Shown here: positions 1-8,284 of the stretch, piece after piece | Layout of the letters: the number at the start of each line of letters is the position of its first letter | Numbering within the stretch: position 1 is the first letter of the stretch | Source: Schlesneria sp. | Lineage (GTDB): Bacteria > Planctomycetota > Planctomycetia > Planctomycetales > Planctomycetaceae | Assembly: GCA_028291515.1 (NCBI GenBank) | Contig: JAQGHU010000040.1 | Span: 62,001 to 126,000 of the forward strand | Length of the DNA: 64,000 nt | Reading direction: 5' to 3' | The notes under the pieces: generated by a model | Seen by the model: the letters and a program-made list of their open reading frames with translations, nothing else | The model's database searches: none | Told to the model about the DNA's origin: nothing | Made by a program: the position numbers and the translations under genes

Positions 1-1110
1 CGGAAGCGGCACGCGGCCCAACGATCTGGCAGCTTCGGCGCGGACAGTCCAAGTGCGTTCATCATCGGCGAGGACCGCTTTCAGGACATCAACAACGATT
101 GGCTTCCCCTGAACCAGATCGACATCCATCGCGGCGAGGGCCGCGGCCAGTCGCATTTGATACCACGAGTGAGCCTTCTTATTACTCAGTTCCGCCACCA
201 GAGCCTGAGCCACTTTGGTTCGAACGGTGACGTTGGCGTTACCCAAGCGCAGGTTTCTTGCCAGTCCGTTTACTGCAACAATCTTCACACCTTCGGGTTG
301 GTCCGGTGAAGAAATCACCTGCAACAACGGCTCGCAAACGGGAGAGTAAGCCTCCAGCTTCAGTGCGAATTTGGGGTTCTCTTCCGTGAGGTTCAGCTCG
401 CCCAATAGCAGGGCGATATGCAACCGGACATGAAATGGTTGAGTGACGAGCAATGGCCCCGCTTGACTGACAATTTCTTGCATCACAATCTGGCGGAAAC
501 TTTTGATTGCGTTCGCGTTCGCGGCCTCGGGTGCAGAGGCCGCCGAGTTCAAGTCGCGAGTCAGATCTTCGTGCAGCTTGCTTAGCTCCAGCCGGTTCTT
601 CTTCAGGCACATCAGTGCCAGGCGATAGCGAATCCCGTTGCGGATCAGAATTTTGTCAGCGTCGGTCGATTTCGCCGTTCGCATTACGGTCTGATATTTC
701 GCCAAGTCCTTCTTGAGTTTGTCGATTTCGTCTTGCATCGCCAACGGTTGGTCGAGGTCCATGACCTCGGCCTTCGCGGCTGGGGGCGCGAATTTTTTTG
801 GCAGCGTCTCTGAATCGATCTTCAACTCGGTTGGAGGGCCTTTGAGGGCATTGGGGTTGGCTTGCCCCGGAATTGGTGGACCTGCTGGAGCACCTGGACC
901 ACCAGTTCTACCCGGCATCCCGGGCATTCCTGGCAATCCGGGCGGGCGTCCTGGTCCACCTGAACCATGTGCCCCGCTACTACCGTGTGCTCCGCCCGCC
1001 TGTGCGAACGTCACCTGGTCAACTGAAAGCCCAAGCAACGCGATCGTGAGCCACGCCAAACGGGAAACAGCGGCAATCCGAGAGTGGACGGGCAACGAGG
1101 TCACAGTCAT
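1..1110 (-). CDS. Secreted protein with collagen-like stretch and helical repeats (3' end beyond window)
   Basis: The minus strand is open from an ATG at 1110 to the left edge without a stop, giving at least 370 residues; the C-terminus lies outside the window. The first ~40 residues look like a signal peptide (hydrophobic core WLTIALLGL, then an Ala-Gln boundary). Next comes a Gly/Pro-rich stretch of about 35 residues with collagen-like triplets such as GLPGMPGMPG and GGPGAPAGPP. A charged helical segment follows (DEIDKLKKDLAKYQ). The rest is Leu/Ala-rich with phrases such as MRLAAALAAMDVDLVQGKP and VRAEAARSLGRVP, which resemble HEAT-like helical repeats. I do not recognise a named family. 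Export and helical repeats are inferences; the function is unknown. No clear Shine-Dalgarno sequence precedes the ATG. Confidence 0.72.
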   Translation of the reverse strand, partial: MTVTSLPVHSRIAAVSRLAWLTIALLGLSVDQVTFAQAGGAHGSSGAHGSGGPGRPPGLPGMPGMPGRTGGPGAPAGPPIPGQANPNALKGPPTELKIDSETLPKKFAPPAAKAEVMDLDQPLAMQDEIDKLKKDLAKYQTVMRTAKSTDADKILIRNGIRYRLALMCLKKNRLELSKLHEDLTRDLNSAASAPEAANANAIKSFRQIVMQEIVSQAGPLLVTQPFHVRLHIALLLGELNLTEENPKFALKLEAYSPVCEPLLQVISSPDQPEGVKIVAVNGLARNLRLGNANVTVRTKVAQALVAELSNKKAHSWYQMRLAAALAAMDVDLVQGKPIVVDVLKAVLADDERTWTVRAEAARSLGRVPLP

Positions 1111-1248
1111 GTCTCGCACGAGGCCATCCCTTAGTGTTCACGAAACCGTGCCGTGAGGAACTTTCACAAGCGTTTGCGGATGGACCAATCCGACTGCATC
1201 CAGTTCCGCTTGAGAATCCCCAAACACACTACCTGCGAAAATAGGCTT

Positions 1249-1536
1249 TTACCACCAGTTTAACGACGATTCATCTTCGATCCATGACCATAGCGAGACA
1301 ACGGCCCGCATGTTCGGTATTTGGAGCGTGATGAGTTTAGCGATCAGGACATTTGAAACGATCAGAACGACGAGAAAGGAACGATACGATACGGCGGGAA
1401 GATCGACAACTGAGCGGCTCGAACGAGCCCGGAAAAAGTGGATAACACTTCCCAAATTGCAGTGAATCAGAATAAAGATGATCAGACGGGAAATGCCAAT
1501 TGAAACTATCACTGCAGTGCCAGCAATGTCAAGCAC
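1249..1536 (-). CDS. Possible small membrane protein (doubtful)
   Basis: A 95-codon frame opening with GTG lies just downstream of the alpha/beta hydrolase on the same strand. Its product would have two hydrophobic stretches, roughly residues 2-35 (AVIVSIGISRLIIFILI) and 50-75 (FLVVLIVSNVLIAKLITL), which fits a two-pass membrane protein. I see no ribosome-binding site, no known domain and no ATG, so this could be a chance frame. It is listed because it fills most of an otherwise empty 470-base gap. Nothing else is visible between 1111 and 1581. Confidence 0.25.
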   Translation of the reverse strand: MLDIAGTAVIVSIGISRLIIFILIHCNLGSVIHFFRARSSRSVVDLPAVSYRSFLVVLIVSNVLIAKLITLQIPNMRAVVSLWSWIEDESSLNWW

Positions 1537-1581
1537 CGTATTGCATCGAAACGGTGCTGATATCGCGGCGCAATATGAAAA

Positions 1582-2514
1582 TCAGGCTGTCAATTGTGAG
1601 AAGAATGCTGTGAGACGGCTGTCGTATTCGGCTGCAGCAACGGCACGAGCCCGGTTGTGTTTTGCACTGGGGACCGTCCAAACTTCGGCAGCCGAAGAAT
1701 GAATGCACCGAACAAGCTCACGAGCCACATCTGGATGGACGTAATTATCGCGTTCTCCAGCAACCAAAAGCACAGGACGATTGCGAAGCCGCGGCAACCA
1801 ACGCTCCAAAACAACATAAGGCCGTTGTCGCAAGATACGGCTGGTCCAACGGACCATTTTCATTGTGAGGCGATAGTGCCAGAGAGGAATAAGAGTCCTG
1901 ATCCAGCCGGGAACGTACAGCCGTGACCAATGCAATATGAAGTACAGCATCAACGAATCGGTTGAATAGGCACCCTCGCAGCAGACCGCACGCACGCTTG
2001 GGCATTCAGCCGCAGCAATCAGAGCCAGGGTAGAACCGCGGCTGACTCCCATTAGTCCCAGCGGAAGGTTCTGCAGATCGGGACGTCGCGAAATGAAGTC
2101 GATCGCCGCTCGCACGTCTTCGACTTCGTACATCGTCGGCCAGTGGTTGGGGATGTACCCTGGTGAGGCGTCGCTCTCACCCTGTCCACGGAAATCGAAG
2201 GACAGGACATCGAACCCGTCTTGGATCAATGCGTGGCAATATGACATGGCAGACCAATGGCTGCTGTCGGTTTCGGGGCAGAATAAGATCAAACCTTTGG
2301 GTGTACGGTCTGGTTGTCGGTGCAAACTGCCCCGCAGGATCACTCCATCGCTGGACGTAAACTCAAGTGCTTCAGCCGTGGGATCGGGTGGAAAAATGTG
2401 AGCGCGGAACGGGGGCTTTGTTTCAAACACCCGGAGCACGATCCGGACGTAGTAAACTCGCACCGCCAAGTCAAAAGCCAAGAGCACGACGAGCGCCACA
2501 AGTAACCACACCAC
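1582..2514 (-). CDS. Membrane-anchored alpha/beta hydrolase
   Basis: Serine hydrolase of the alpha/beta fold, last gene of the fatty-acid-type operon. I start it at a GTG at 2514 because AGGAG sits eight bases upstream; a TTG at 2559 would add 15 residues. A hydrophobic N-terminus (VVWLLVALVVLLAF) should anchor it in a membrane. The core shows the strand-turn motif FDFRGQGES, the nucleophile elbow GVSRGS (Ser about residue 158), a candidate acid in GERDNY (Asp ~256) and a candidate His in AKHNRA (~286), so the triad appears complete. It lies 68 bases behind the ketosynthase gene. By position it may act as a thioesterase or acyl-releasing or acyl-transferring enzyme for that pathway, but the substrate cannot be read from the sequence. 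Confidence 0.8.
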   Translation of the reverse strand: MVWLLVALVVLLAFDLAVRVYYVRIVLRVFETKPPFRAHIFPPDPTAEALEFTSSDGVILRGSLHRQPDRTPKGLILFCPETDSSHWSAMSYCHALIQDGFDVLSFDFRGQGESDASPGYIPNHWPTMYEVEDVRAAIDFISRRPDLQNLPLGLMGVSRGSTLALIAAAECPSVRAVCCEGAYSTDSLMLYFILHWSRLYVPGWIRTLIPLWHYRLTMKMVRWTSRILRQRPYVVLERWLPRLRNRPVLLVAGERDNYVHPDVARELVRCIHSSAAEVWTVPSAKHNRARAVAAAEYDSRLTAFFSQLTA

Positions 2515-2582
2515 AACTGATTCTCCTGCAGACCACTCGAGGTCTAAGACGCCCGACAAAAAACGCTCGTGGGGCTAAAACC

Positions 2583-3866
2583 TCAAGCAACGTATTCGGA
2601 GAAAATCAACGATACGTTTTGCCCGCCGAATCCGAAGCTATTCGACAGAGCCCGCTTGACTGGCCAATCTCGAGCCGCATTCGGGATGTAGTCCAAGTCG
2701 CAATCTGGATCCGGCGTCGTGTAATTGATCGTCGGAGGCACGACATTATCGCGAATACTCAAGAGACAGGTAATCGCTTCAACACTACCCGCCGCAGCAA
2801 TCAGGTGTCCCATCATGCTCTTGATGCTGGAGACGGGAGTCTTGTAGGCGGCACTGCCGAACGTTTGACGGATGGCAGCGGTTTCCACCTTATCATTGAC
2901 TTCGGTGCTGGTCCCATGCGCATTGATGTATTGAATGTCCTCGGGATTCACACCGGCGTCTCGCATCGCCATTCGAATACAGGCGACCGCCCCGCGTCCT
3001 TCGGGATGAATGTCCGTAATTCGGTAAGCGTCCGCCGTTGAACCGTAGCCAATGATTTCGCCGTAAATTCGGGCTCCTCGCTTCTTGGCATGTTCGAGTT
3101 CTTCCAGCACAACCATGCCTGCCCCTTCGCCCAGCACAAACCCATCTCGATCGCGATCAAACGGACGCGATGCCCCTTGAGGATCTTCATTGTGGGTCGA
3201 CAGTGCGGTCAGCAGGTTGAACCCCGTGACGCCAAATGGATGGATCATGCTGTGGGCTCCACCCGACAACATCGCATCGGCATCCCCGCGCCGAATGATC
3301 TCTGTCGCCTCGCCAATGGCCTGGCTGGAAGCGGCGCAGGCCGTCAAACAGTTGAGGTTTGGACCTTGAGCGTCGAACAAGCCAGCCAAGTGTCCGGCGG
3401 GCATGTTGGGTTCCTGCTCCAATTCGGTTTGGGCATGGAGACGTTGAAGGCCGGCCCGTGTGAATGACTCGAGGTTGACCTGTCCCTCGTGCTGGGATTC
3501 TGCGATCAGCCCCATCACCAAGTGGAAGTCTTGCTGCCCCTCGCCCGCTCCCAGGTAAATCCCTAATCGCGATGGGTCCATTTTGGAGTCAAGAATTCCC
3601 GAATCGTCCATCGCCTGCTTCGCAGCACCTACCGCAAACCGGATATTGCGTCCCGAGAACTGAAAACGCTTCGGATCTTCGACATACATCCCAAGATCGA
3701 AGTCTTTGACTTCAGCAGCGAATTTCGTGGGAAAGTGAGACGCGTCGAAGTGGGTGATCAAACCAATCCCACTTTTCCCCTCGCGAAGCGACTTCCACAT
3801 TTCTTCGATGGTCCGGCCGATCGGTGTGACGGCCCCCATTCCAGTGACTACGACTCGTCGTCTCAT
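2583..3866 (-). CDS. fabF: Beta-ketoacyl-ACP synthase, FabF type
   Basis: Condensing enzyme that extends an ACP-bound acyl chain with malonyl-ACP. The 427-residue length is normal for FabF/KAS II. It opens with RRRVVVTGMGAVTPIG and carries the complete Cys-His-His set: Cys177 in NCLTACAASS, His317 in NAHGTST and His354 in KSMMGHLIAAAG, with the conserved Lys349. The C-terminal SNSFGFGGQN glycine loop is present. The ATG at 3866 follows GAGG by eight bases. Its neighbours are a dehydratase upstream and a hydrolase downstream, all on one strand. Because FabD, FabH and FabI homologues are absent from the window, it may be a specialised ketosynthase rather than the housekeeping FabF. Confidence 0.93.
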   Translation of the reverse strand: MRRRVVVTGMGAVTPIGRTIEEMWKSLREGKSGIGLITHFDASHFPTKFAAEVKDFDLGMYVEDPKRFQFSGRNIRFAVGAAKQAMDDSGILDSKMDPSRLGIYLGAGEGQQDFHLVMGLIAESQHEGQVNLESFTRAGLQRLHAQTELEQEPNMPAGHLAGLFDAQGPNLNCLTACAASSQAIGEATEIIRRGDADAMLSGGAHSMIHPFGVTGFNLLTALSTHNEDPQGASRPFDRDRDGFVLGEGAGMVVLEELEHAKKRGARIYGEIIGYGSTADAYRITDIHPEGRGAVACIRMAMRDAGVNPEDIQYINAHGTSTEVNDKVETAAIRQTFGSAAYKTPVSSIKSMMGHLIAAAGSVEAITCLLSIRDNVVPPTINYTTPDPDCDLDYIPNAARDWPVKRALSNSFGFGGQNVSLIFSEYVA

Positions 3867-3996
3867 CGCGAATTCCTCGTCAATAACTACGGAACAATGA
3901 CATCGTGCCGAGGCTAAGGTGACACAATACCGTATTCCGGCAAGCGGAGCAGTTCGGGAACCGGCCCATTTCCGGCGAAGTCATCCCGGTGCGAAC

Positions 3997-4479
3997 TTAC
4001 GCACCGGTCCCGTTACCTGCCTTGCCGACATCCATCACGTTCCGCAGAATTTGAAACACGAAGTTCTTTTGGTCGATCTTCGCCCCGCCATTGGCGGCAT
4101 CGTCAACATGCGCGAACACAATCTCACCCTCGGCGACCAGACGCTCGCCGACATGGGCTTTCACTTCGACCATTCCCCCTTCTTCACTCTGCTGAATCAG
4201 CTTCGCTGAATAAAGCAGCGAGTCTCCAGGGCAGGCCCAGCTGTGAAACGTCATCTTGGGCACTTTCGCCAGAATCACAATATGGGCGAATTGATTGCTT
4301 TCGCCCAGCAGAATCCCGCCCGTCTGTGCCATTCCTTCCAGCATCAATGATGCGGGCATGACCGGGAACCCCGGCAAATGGTCATGCAAGTGTTCCTCGG
4401 CCAAGGTAACGTTTTTAATCGCCGTGGCGTGAGATCCACTTTTAAATTCAGTGAATCGGTCAATCCAAAACCAGCGCAT
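3997..4479 (-). CDS. 3-hydroxyacyl-ACP dehydratase, FabZ-like (copy 2 of the operon)
   Basis: Hot-dog-fold dehydratase that would remove water from 3-hydroxyacyl-ACP. At 160 residues it has the FabZ size. The catalytic pair is visible: His34 in HLPGFPVMP and Glu48 in MLEGMAQTGG. The start ATG follows AAGGG by six bases. It lies 22 bases after the ACP gene and 130 bases before the ketosynthase gene. It is clearly paralogous to the dehydratase at 5842-6318: both begin Met-Arg and share IDR.TE near the N-terminus, the LAEE spacing and the catalytic positions. The retained active-site residues argue against a purely structural role, although a heterodimer of the two is possible. Confidence 0.87.
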   Translation of the reverse strand: MRWFWIDRFTEFKSGSHATAIKNVTLAEEHLHDHLPGFPVMPASLMLEGMAQTGGILLGESNQFAHIVILAKVPKMTFHSWACPGDSLLYSAKLIQQSEEGGMVEVKAHVGERLVAEGEIVFAHVDDAANGGAKIDQKNFVFQILRNVMDVGKAGNGTGA

Positions 4480-4501
4480 TCGATACCCTTCGCAGCCGCA
4501 A

Positions 4502-4900
4502 TTAACCGTTAAGCTTGGCTGTCAGGAAATTGACGACCATGTTCACGGTGAACAAGTCCTCGACATTCTCAACCCGAGGATCCTTCGCCAACGCTTCAAT
4601 GGTGTCTTTGTCAGCATGCGGCAAGCGCGTGCGAAGTTCGGCGATCCCCTTGTCGGTGACGCGACCGTTTTCGGCGAAGCCAGAATCTGCGGTGAACAAG
4701 CTTTCCGGGAACAGCTCGTTCCGTGGGATCTTGATGCCGAAGTTCTTTTCCAGGCGGAAGACGATGTCGAGGAAGTCGATTGATTCGGCACCCAAGTCGG
4801 CCTTCAGCCGTGAAGTGCCGTTGACCTCGTCTTCGTCCAGACCCAAGGCGTCGACCAGTGTTGTTTTGACTTTCTCGAAGATTTCGTCGCGTGAAGGCAT
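4502..4900 (-). CDS. Acyl carrier protein, long form
   Basis: Carrier protein that holds growing acyl chains on 4'-phosphopantetheine. The attachment motif is LGAESIDFLDIV with Ser40 as the modified residue, preceded by a typical ACP helix I (IFEKVKTTLVDALGLDEDEV). I start it at the ATG at 4900 because AGGAG lies eight bases upstream; the frame stays open to 5011 but those extra 37 residues do not look like ACP. The product has 132 residues against about 80 for ordinary ACP. The extra length is an insert of roughly 40 residues after helix II (about residues 56-100), before the ACP-like end VENVEDLFTVNMVVNFL. It sits between the ketoreductase and dehydratase genes of the operon. Confidence 0.88.
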   Translation of the reverse strand: MPSRDEIFEKVKTTLVDALGLDEDEVNGTSRLKADLGAESIDFLDIVFRLEKNFGIKIPRNELFPESLFTADSGFAENGRVTDKGIAELRTRLPHADKDTIEALAKDPRVENVEDLFTVNMVVNFLTAKLNG

Positions 4901-5041
4901 CCAAGATTCTCCTGCGGAACGAGTCGGGACAGTGCCACGACCTTGTCCGCCAAATTGGCCCCAAAACTGATGACTGATCGCCGGGGCAACGCACGTATCA
5001 ATCAAACCCATAATACCGTCAGACTGGTTGGAGAAGGGGTC

Positions 5042-5803
5042 TCAGCCCATTCCGCCCAACGTCAGTCCTCCATCAACTTTAATAACCTGACCGGTGATGT
5101 AGCTGGCTTCTGACGCTGCCAGAAACAAAACCGCATATGAGATATCTTCCGGTTTTCCCAAGCGCTTCACCGGAATCGCATTCTTGATTTTGTCACCTGC
5201 CAGGTTCACCACCGCGACCGTCATGTCCGTTTCAATAAAACCGGGCGCAACGCAATTCACCGTGATTCCACGCTTGGCATATTCAGTCGCCATACACCGT
5301 GAAAAGCCTTCGATACCTGCCTTGCTGGCGGCATAGTTGGCCTGGCCAGGATTCGAAAAATCTGCCGAGACACTGGACATGTTAATGATTCGGCCATAAC
5401 GCGCCTGCATCATTGGCCGAACGACTGCCTGACAGAAATTGAAGACACTGGTCAAATTTGTATCGATCACCGACTGCCAATCCTCGCTGGACATCGCCAG
5501 GATCGGTTTGTCACGGATGATGCCAGCGTTGTTGACAAGAATGTCGATCTTTTCCCATTTCGCCAAGACTTGTTCGACGACGGCGTCGGCTTCGTCTTTC
5601 TTGCTGACATCTGCCTGCAGGGCTATCACGTCGCGCCCGAGAGCCGTTTGTTCGGTGGCCAATTTATCAGCCGCGTCACGGTTCGACTGATAGACGAAGG
5701 CCACCTTCGCCCCTGCTTCGGCGAGGCTGCAAACGATGGCGCGACCGATACCGCGGCTGCCACCAGTCACCAATGCTGTCCGTCCGGAAAGATTCATCAA
5801 CAT
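5042..5803 (-). CDS. fabG: 3-oxoacyl-ACP reductase, FabG type
   Basis: Short-chain dehydrogenase/reductase that would reduce 3-ketoacyl-ACP with NADPH. The nucleotide loop TGGSRGIG is at residues 13-20, NNAG at 91-94, and the catalytic Ser144, Tyr157 and Lys161 lie in NMSSVSADFS and NYAASKAG. The end ITGQVIKVDGGLTLGGMG is the usual FabG C-terminus. Three candidate starts lie close together (TTG 5806, ATG 5803, ATG 5797); I prefer 5803, with AAGGA ten bases upstream. At about 253 residues the length is typical. It is the second gene of the operon, 38 bases after the first dehydratase gene. FabG is the confident call given the adjacent ACP, although many SDRs look alike. Confidence 0.9.
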   Translation of the reverse strand: MLMNLSGRTALVTGGSRGIGRAIVCSLAEAGAKVAFVYQSNRDAADKLATEQTALGRDVIALQADVSKKDEADAVVEQVLAKWEKIDILVNNAGIIRDKPILAMSSEDWQSVIDTNLTSVFNFCQAVVRPMMQARYGRIINMSSVSADFSNPGQANYAASKAGIEGFSRCMATEYAKRGITVNCVAPGFIETDMTVAVVNLAGDKIKNAIPVKRLGKPEDISYAVLFLAASEASYITGQVIKVDGGLTLGGMG

Positions 5804-5841
5804 CAAGACAAAATCCTTAGTGAGTCAGGCGTCCCAAAGCG

Positions 5842-6318
5842 TCAGGCGACTGGCTTCCAAATCTGTTTGAATAGACCACGATACACTTCCCGGCGAGCGT
5901 CGTCCGATGACTGCATCTCGGGGTTTTTATCGCCCAGGTTAAACGCTTCCAGGATCAGTCGGGCCGAAACTGCCGAAGCCCCGTTGACTGTCCCGCTGGC
6001 GTTAAAATCCCAAATCGCGCCTTCTTGTTTGCGAACCGTCAGGTCGACCTTCAAGGTGTTTCCTGGCGAGACAAAATTGTTATACCGAATTGCTCGAACC
6101 TCTTTCAGCAGGATCGCGCTATGAGCAAAGTCTTCGGATTCACGGACTAACCACCCACCAGCTTGAACCAATGTTTCCAGCATTAAGACGCCGGGCATCA
6201 CCGGAAAGCCGGGAAAATGATCCGCGAGATACTCTTCGGCAAGTGTAAGGTTCTTGACCGCCGAGATCGACTTGTGCGGCACAAGTTCCGTGATCCGATC
6301 AATCAGCAGGAATCGCAT
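5842..6318 (-). CDS. 3-hydroxyacyl-ACP dehydratase, FabZ-like (copy 1, first gene of the operon)
   Basis: First gene of the fatty-acid-type operon; 158 residues. Hot-dog-fold dehydratase with His34 in HFPGFPVMPG and Glu48 in MLETLVQAGG. It begins RFLLIDRITEL, much like its paralogue at 3997-4479. The start has no strong Shine-Dalgarno sequence (GGATAATTTGG precedes ATG). The 314 bases upstream contain the terminator of the preceding gene and must also hold the promoter of this operon, though I cannot assign promoter boxes. Expected reaction: dehydration of 3-hydroxyacyl-ACP to trans-2-enoyl-ACP. Confidence 0.87.
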   Translation of the reverse strand: MRFLLIDRITELVPHKSISAVKNLTLAEEYLADHFPGFPVMPGVLMLETLVQAGGWLVRESEDFAHSAILLKEVRAIRYNNFVSPGNTLKVDLTVRKQEGAIWDFNASGTVNGASAVSARLILEAFNLGDKNPEMQSSDDARREVYRGLFKQIWKPVA

Positions 6319-6552
6319 CCAAATTATCCAACGGTGTCATTATTCAATGAAGTCGCGAAAAACGCGAATCCGGATATTCTATTGGCCCATCAATCCCCCC
6401 ACAACTGAGAAGGCTAGACGGACCGTTATCGTTTTGATCGACCAAAATACTCGACTGGCCACGGACTTGTGTTCAGTAACGGTAAAATTCTACCCGTCCT
6501 CCCTGATCATCCCGATCATTGCAGCAGGCATGGGGAGCACAGTCGATGTCCA

Positions 6553-6603
6553 AAGAACAAAAAACTCGAATGCGCGACGAAACGTAAGTCGCACATTCGA
6601 GTT
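6553..6603 (-). terminator. Intrinsic terminator of the coiled-coil gene
   Basis: A 16-base stem (arms 6563-6578 and 6588-6603, one mismatch, nine-base loop) reads on the minus strand into a run of six T followed by GTTC. It lies 30 bases after the stop of the 6633-7874 gene, so it should separate that gene from the operon starting at 6318. Apart from this, 6319-6632 shows no gene. Confidence 0.8.
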
Positions 6604-6632
6604 ATGATTCGTCACGTTTTCCTCGTGATCAA

Positions 6633-7874
6633 CTATTCCATATCATCAGGTGCTGGTACGAGAGGAGTTTTTTCGGCCGTCTCGCTTGAGGTCGCATCGA
6701 TGGGCTGGGGCTGCGAGGTCGGTGTGTGCTTCGAAATACGGGTCGCCGTTCGTCCATCCAGAATTAACCGGGCTGCGTGACGCAGCTCTTCATCGCTCAG
6801 CCGACGCAGATTTCCAAGTTCTGACAGCGGCTTCATCATCCGCGACACTTTGGCCAGAGTATTCTCCATCATGCTGATTTCCAGCAAACTACGATGCATC
6901 TCGCCCAGTACTTGGATCTGGGTAATGAACTCATCCTGAAAGCCGTTCATGACTTCCAGCGTTTGAATCGCGTCGCCGAGCGACTTGGATTGGCCAACCA
7001 GATGCTGCTGAATTCCGATCAAACCGTCCAAGTTCTTTTGTGAAGTCGTCACGTTCAGGCTTTTATCGTCGAGCTTCTTGTTCAAGGCGATCAACTGACC
7101 AGCTCGCTCTGTGGCGACTTCGACTGATTGCCCCCCTTCGGCGAGACGTCGTTCCAAGGCGACGAGTTGGTCCGACACAGCCTGAGCGGATTCCAAATCT
7201 TCGGCAGCTTTTGTCAAACCGTTCTTCAAGGTCGACAAGCCGTCGAGTCCACGATTGGCGAGCGCCATTCCGTCGTTCTGCTGTCGCAGTTCTGCAGCAA
7301 CGTTGATCATTTGCTTCAGGGCGCTACGGGTTTCTTCCAGATCTTTCGCTTGCTGTCGGATTTCATTCTTCATGGCGATCATTTCGGCCAGCGTGATGCC
7401 CGCAGCCTTGTTAGATTCAACCTGAGCCGTCAGAAGGCTTTGCAACGACTTCATTTGCTCGAATGATTCGCCGGCCGCTTCAACGGCGGGCTGCTGATCG
7501 ATCAGTTGCGACTGCAATTTCGCCACGAGATCCAATGAGTTTGTCGCTTGAGCGTTGTGGCTGGCTTCTTCGATCAAATCGCTACGCAATTCGCGAATAT
7601 TCTGGAGTGCTCCGCGAGCGTCCGAGATCTGCCCCTGTTGTGCCTTCAGGCTGGAAAGCAGGCTATTCGCCTCCCATACCGTGTCTCGAGCGCCAACCAG
7701 ATCTTGCATCCGTTGTTCGACTTGGGCCATGTTCTGCTGCATCTGGGCAATCTGGCGGACCAGCGGTCGCGCCATCATAAAGTGCAGGCCGATGAAGCCT
7801 GCAGTAATTCCAGCCACCAACATGAGCCAAGATTGTTTCTGCTGTTCTGCCAGTTGATTTTCAATTGATCGCAT
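6633..7874 (-). CDS. Membrane-anchored long coiled-coil protein, unknown function
   Basis: A 413-residue protein with one membrane segment near the N-terminus (WLMLVAGITAGFIGLHFMM) followed by about 300 residues of heptad-like, Gln/Glu/Leu-rich sequence. Phrases recur (SLLSSLKAQQGQ, LQSLLTAQVESN, LIALNKKLDDKS, LIGIQQHLVGQS), suggesting a long coiled coil. The tail is Pro/Thr-rich and acidic. I start at the ATG at 7874 because AGAAGG precedes it at good spacing; the frame stays open to 7976. It resembles MCP-like or tropomyosin-like coiled coils only in composition; no signalling or enzymatic domain is visible. It is followed by its own terminator, so co-transcription with the FAS-like operon is unlikely. 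Confidence 0.75.
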   Translation of the reverse strand: MRSIENQLAEQQKQSWLMLVAGITAGFIGLHFMMARPLVRQIAQMQQNMAQVEQRMQDLVGARDTVWEANSLLSSLKAQQGQISDARGALQNIRELRSDLIEEASHNAQATNSLDLVAKLQSQLIDQQPAVEAAGESFEQMKSLQSLLTAQVESNKAAGITLAEMIAMKNEIRQQAKDLEETRSALKQMINVAAELRQQNDGMALANRGLDGLSTLKNGLTKAAEDLESAQAVSDQLVALERRLAEGGQSVEVATERAGQLIALNKKLDDKSLNVTTSQKNLDGLIGIQQHLVGQSKSLGDAIQTLEVMNGFQDEFITQIQVLGEMHRSLLEISMMENTLAKVSRMMKPLSELGNLRRLSDEELRHAARLILDGRTATRISKHTPTSQPQPIDATSSETAEKTPLVPAPDDME

Positions 7875-8284
7875 TTTCGCACCTTCTGATGTGTACACGA
7901 TGACTCCTTCGATCCGCGAATAGGGAGTTCTTTGTTGACGCGGGTCTTCCTGGACCTGTTTCTGCATCCTGGGCATCGGTTCAGTCCCGGCGACGGGACT
8001 TTGTCACTGAAATATCGATGCATGTCCGATGGGGAGTTGTTGAGCAGCAATCCCCCGCAAAGTTTCCTCACGCGAATCAATATCGCCATTTTCACTCGGC
8101 AAGTTTTGCCGATTGGCGACTCACCCCCGCATTCGTCAGACTGTTGGTGTGCATCCGCGCCGTGCGTAACGACTGCAGCGAATGCGAAGAGATTAAGCCG
8201 TGAAGTTGCCTGAAAAATTGCAGTTCACCGATTCCTCGCAATGGCGCATCGCGAAATCACCAGTCCGCCTCAAAGAGCTGTTCA
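7875..8284. other. Intergenic region between divergent genes
   Basis: About 410 bases separate the minus-strand coiled-coil gene from the plus-strand GNAT gene. Both promoters should lie here. Frames in this stretch have no ribosome-binding site or family resemblance. I can assign no promoter boxes, RNA gene or repeat. Confidence 0.5.
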
